A DNA stretch of 64,000 nt, from positions 19,809,934-19,873,933 of the forward strand of contig OX422183.1 in assembly GCA_949130485.1 (NCBI GenBank), read 5' to 3'. Under the pieces are notes generated by a model that was not told the origin of the DNA, made no database searches, and saw only the letters and a list, made by a program, of their open reading frames with translations. This document shows positions 63,910 through 64,000 of this stretch, piece by piece (within the stretch, counting starts at the first letter, position 1; each line of letters starts with the position of its first letter). This stretch comes from Agelas oroides (taxonomy: Eukaryota; Porifera; Demospongiae; Agelasida; Agelasidae). The translations under genes and the position numbers were made by a program.

Positions 63910-64000
63910 CTTATGGTGCTCCTCTTCTTCTTGATAAATGCACTCCTCACCAAGATCCACTCTTGTGATCTCATGCTTACAGTAGAAATCAGCACTGAGA
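63910..64000 (-). CDS. Exon of ankyrin/coiled-coil gene, runs off window edge
   Basis: Reads SADFYCKHEITRVDLGEE then CIYQEEEEHHK in phase 0 to donor GTATGT. Upstream (N-terminal) part is outside the window. The segment before the acidic coil, with Cys and His, might be part of another domain that I cannot identify. Same strand and donor phase as the mini-exons. Confidence 0.55.

Overview
The window looks like genomic DNA from an invertebrate animal. A demosponge-like genome is my best guess: there are Ig/FN3/CCP receptor exons in uniform phase 1, a CARD-like/coiled-coil gene, an ankyrin gene with one repeat per exon, and very many small inverted-repeat elements. There are no bacterial operons, no rRNA or tRNA genes that I can see, and genes are split by GT-AG introns. 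The species assignment is inference.

Region 1 (about 1.0-18.7 kb): an old, decayed DNA transposon with 46-bp terminal inverted repeats encodes a FAR1-like/SWIM zinc finger, a CXXC zinc finger and an OTU-type cysteine protease domain. Its coding sequence is interrupted at 2503-16567 by a head-to-tail array of a Penelope-like element (PLE) on the minus strand. The array has three full 4,306-bp units, a truncated unit at each end, and only a handful of substitutions between units. Each unit carries ORF1 (coiled coil, proline-rich) and an overlapping ORF2 (reverse transcriptase plus GIY-YIG endonuclease). ORF2 has no usable AUG before its RT domain and lies in the -1 frame relative to ORF1. A hammerhead-ribozyme-like GCTC...GAGCGAAACGTCGGG motif recurs in every spacer.

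Region 2 (18.7-27.2 kb): a 2.1-kb inverted repeat with arms of roughly 430 bp abuts a two-exon gene joining a CARD/death-fold domain to a hendecad coiled coil across a 4.9-kb intron. That intron holds a MITE, a 69-nt near-perfect hairpin and a rearranged tRNA-headed SINE array.

Region 3 (28.0-31.1 kb): an ISL2EU-type DNA transposon (TA target site) encodes a THAP/DDE transposase with one in-frame stop and a convergent SAP-SWIM protein that lacks the expected YqaJ nuclease domain.

Region 4 (31.1-40.3 kb): a foldback element, a poly-C tandem repeat, and pieces of a locally duplicated cell-surface receptor: an orphan transmembrane exon, then Ig, FN3, CCP, CCP exons.

Region 5 (40.6-64 kb): a long minus-strand gene running out of the window. 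Mini-exons encode an 11-residue-type coiled coil (54.8-64 kb), followed by 15 ankyrin-repeat exons, mostly exactly 99 bp and phase 0-0. Its introns are filled by at least ten MITE/foldback insertions, one with TTAA and one with TA target sites.
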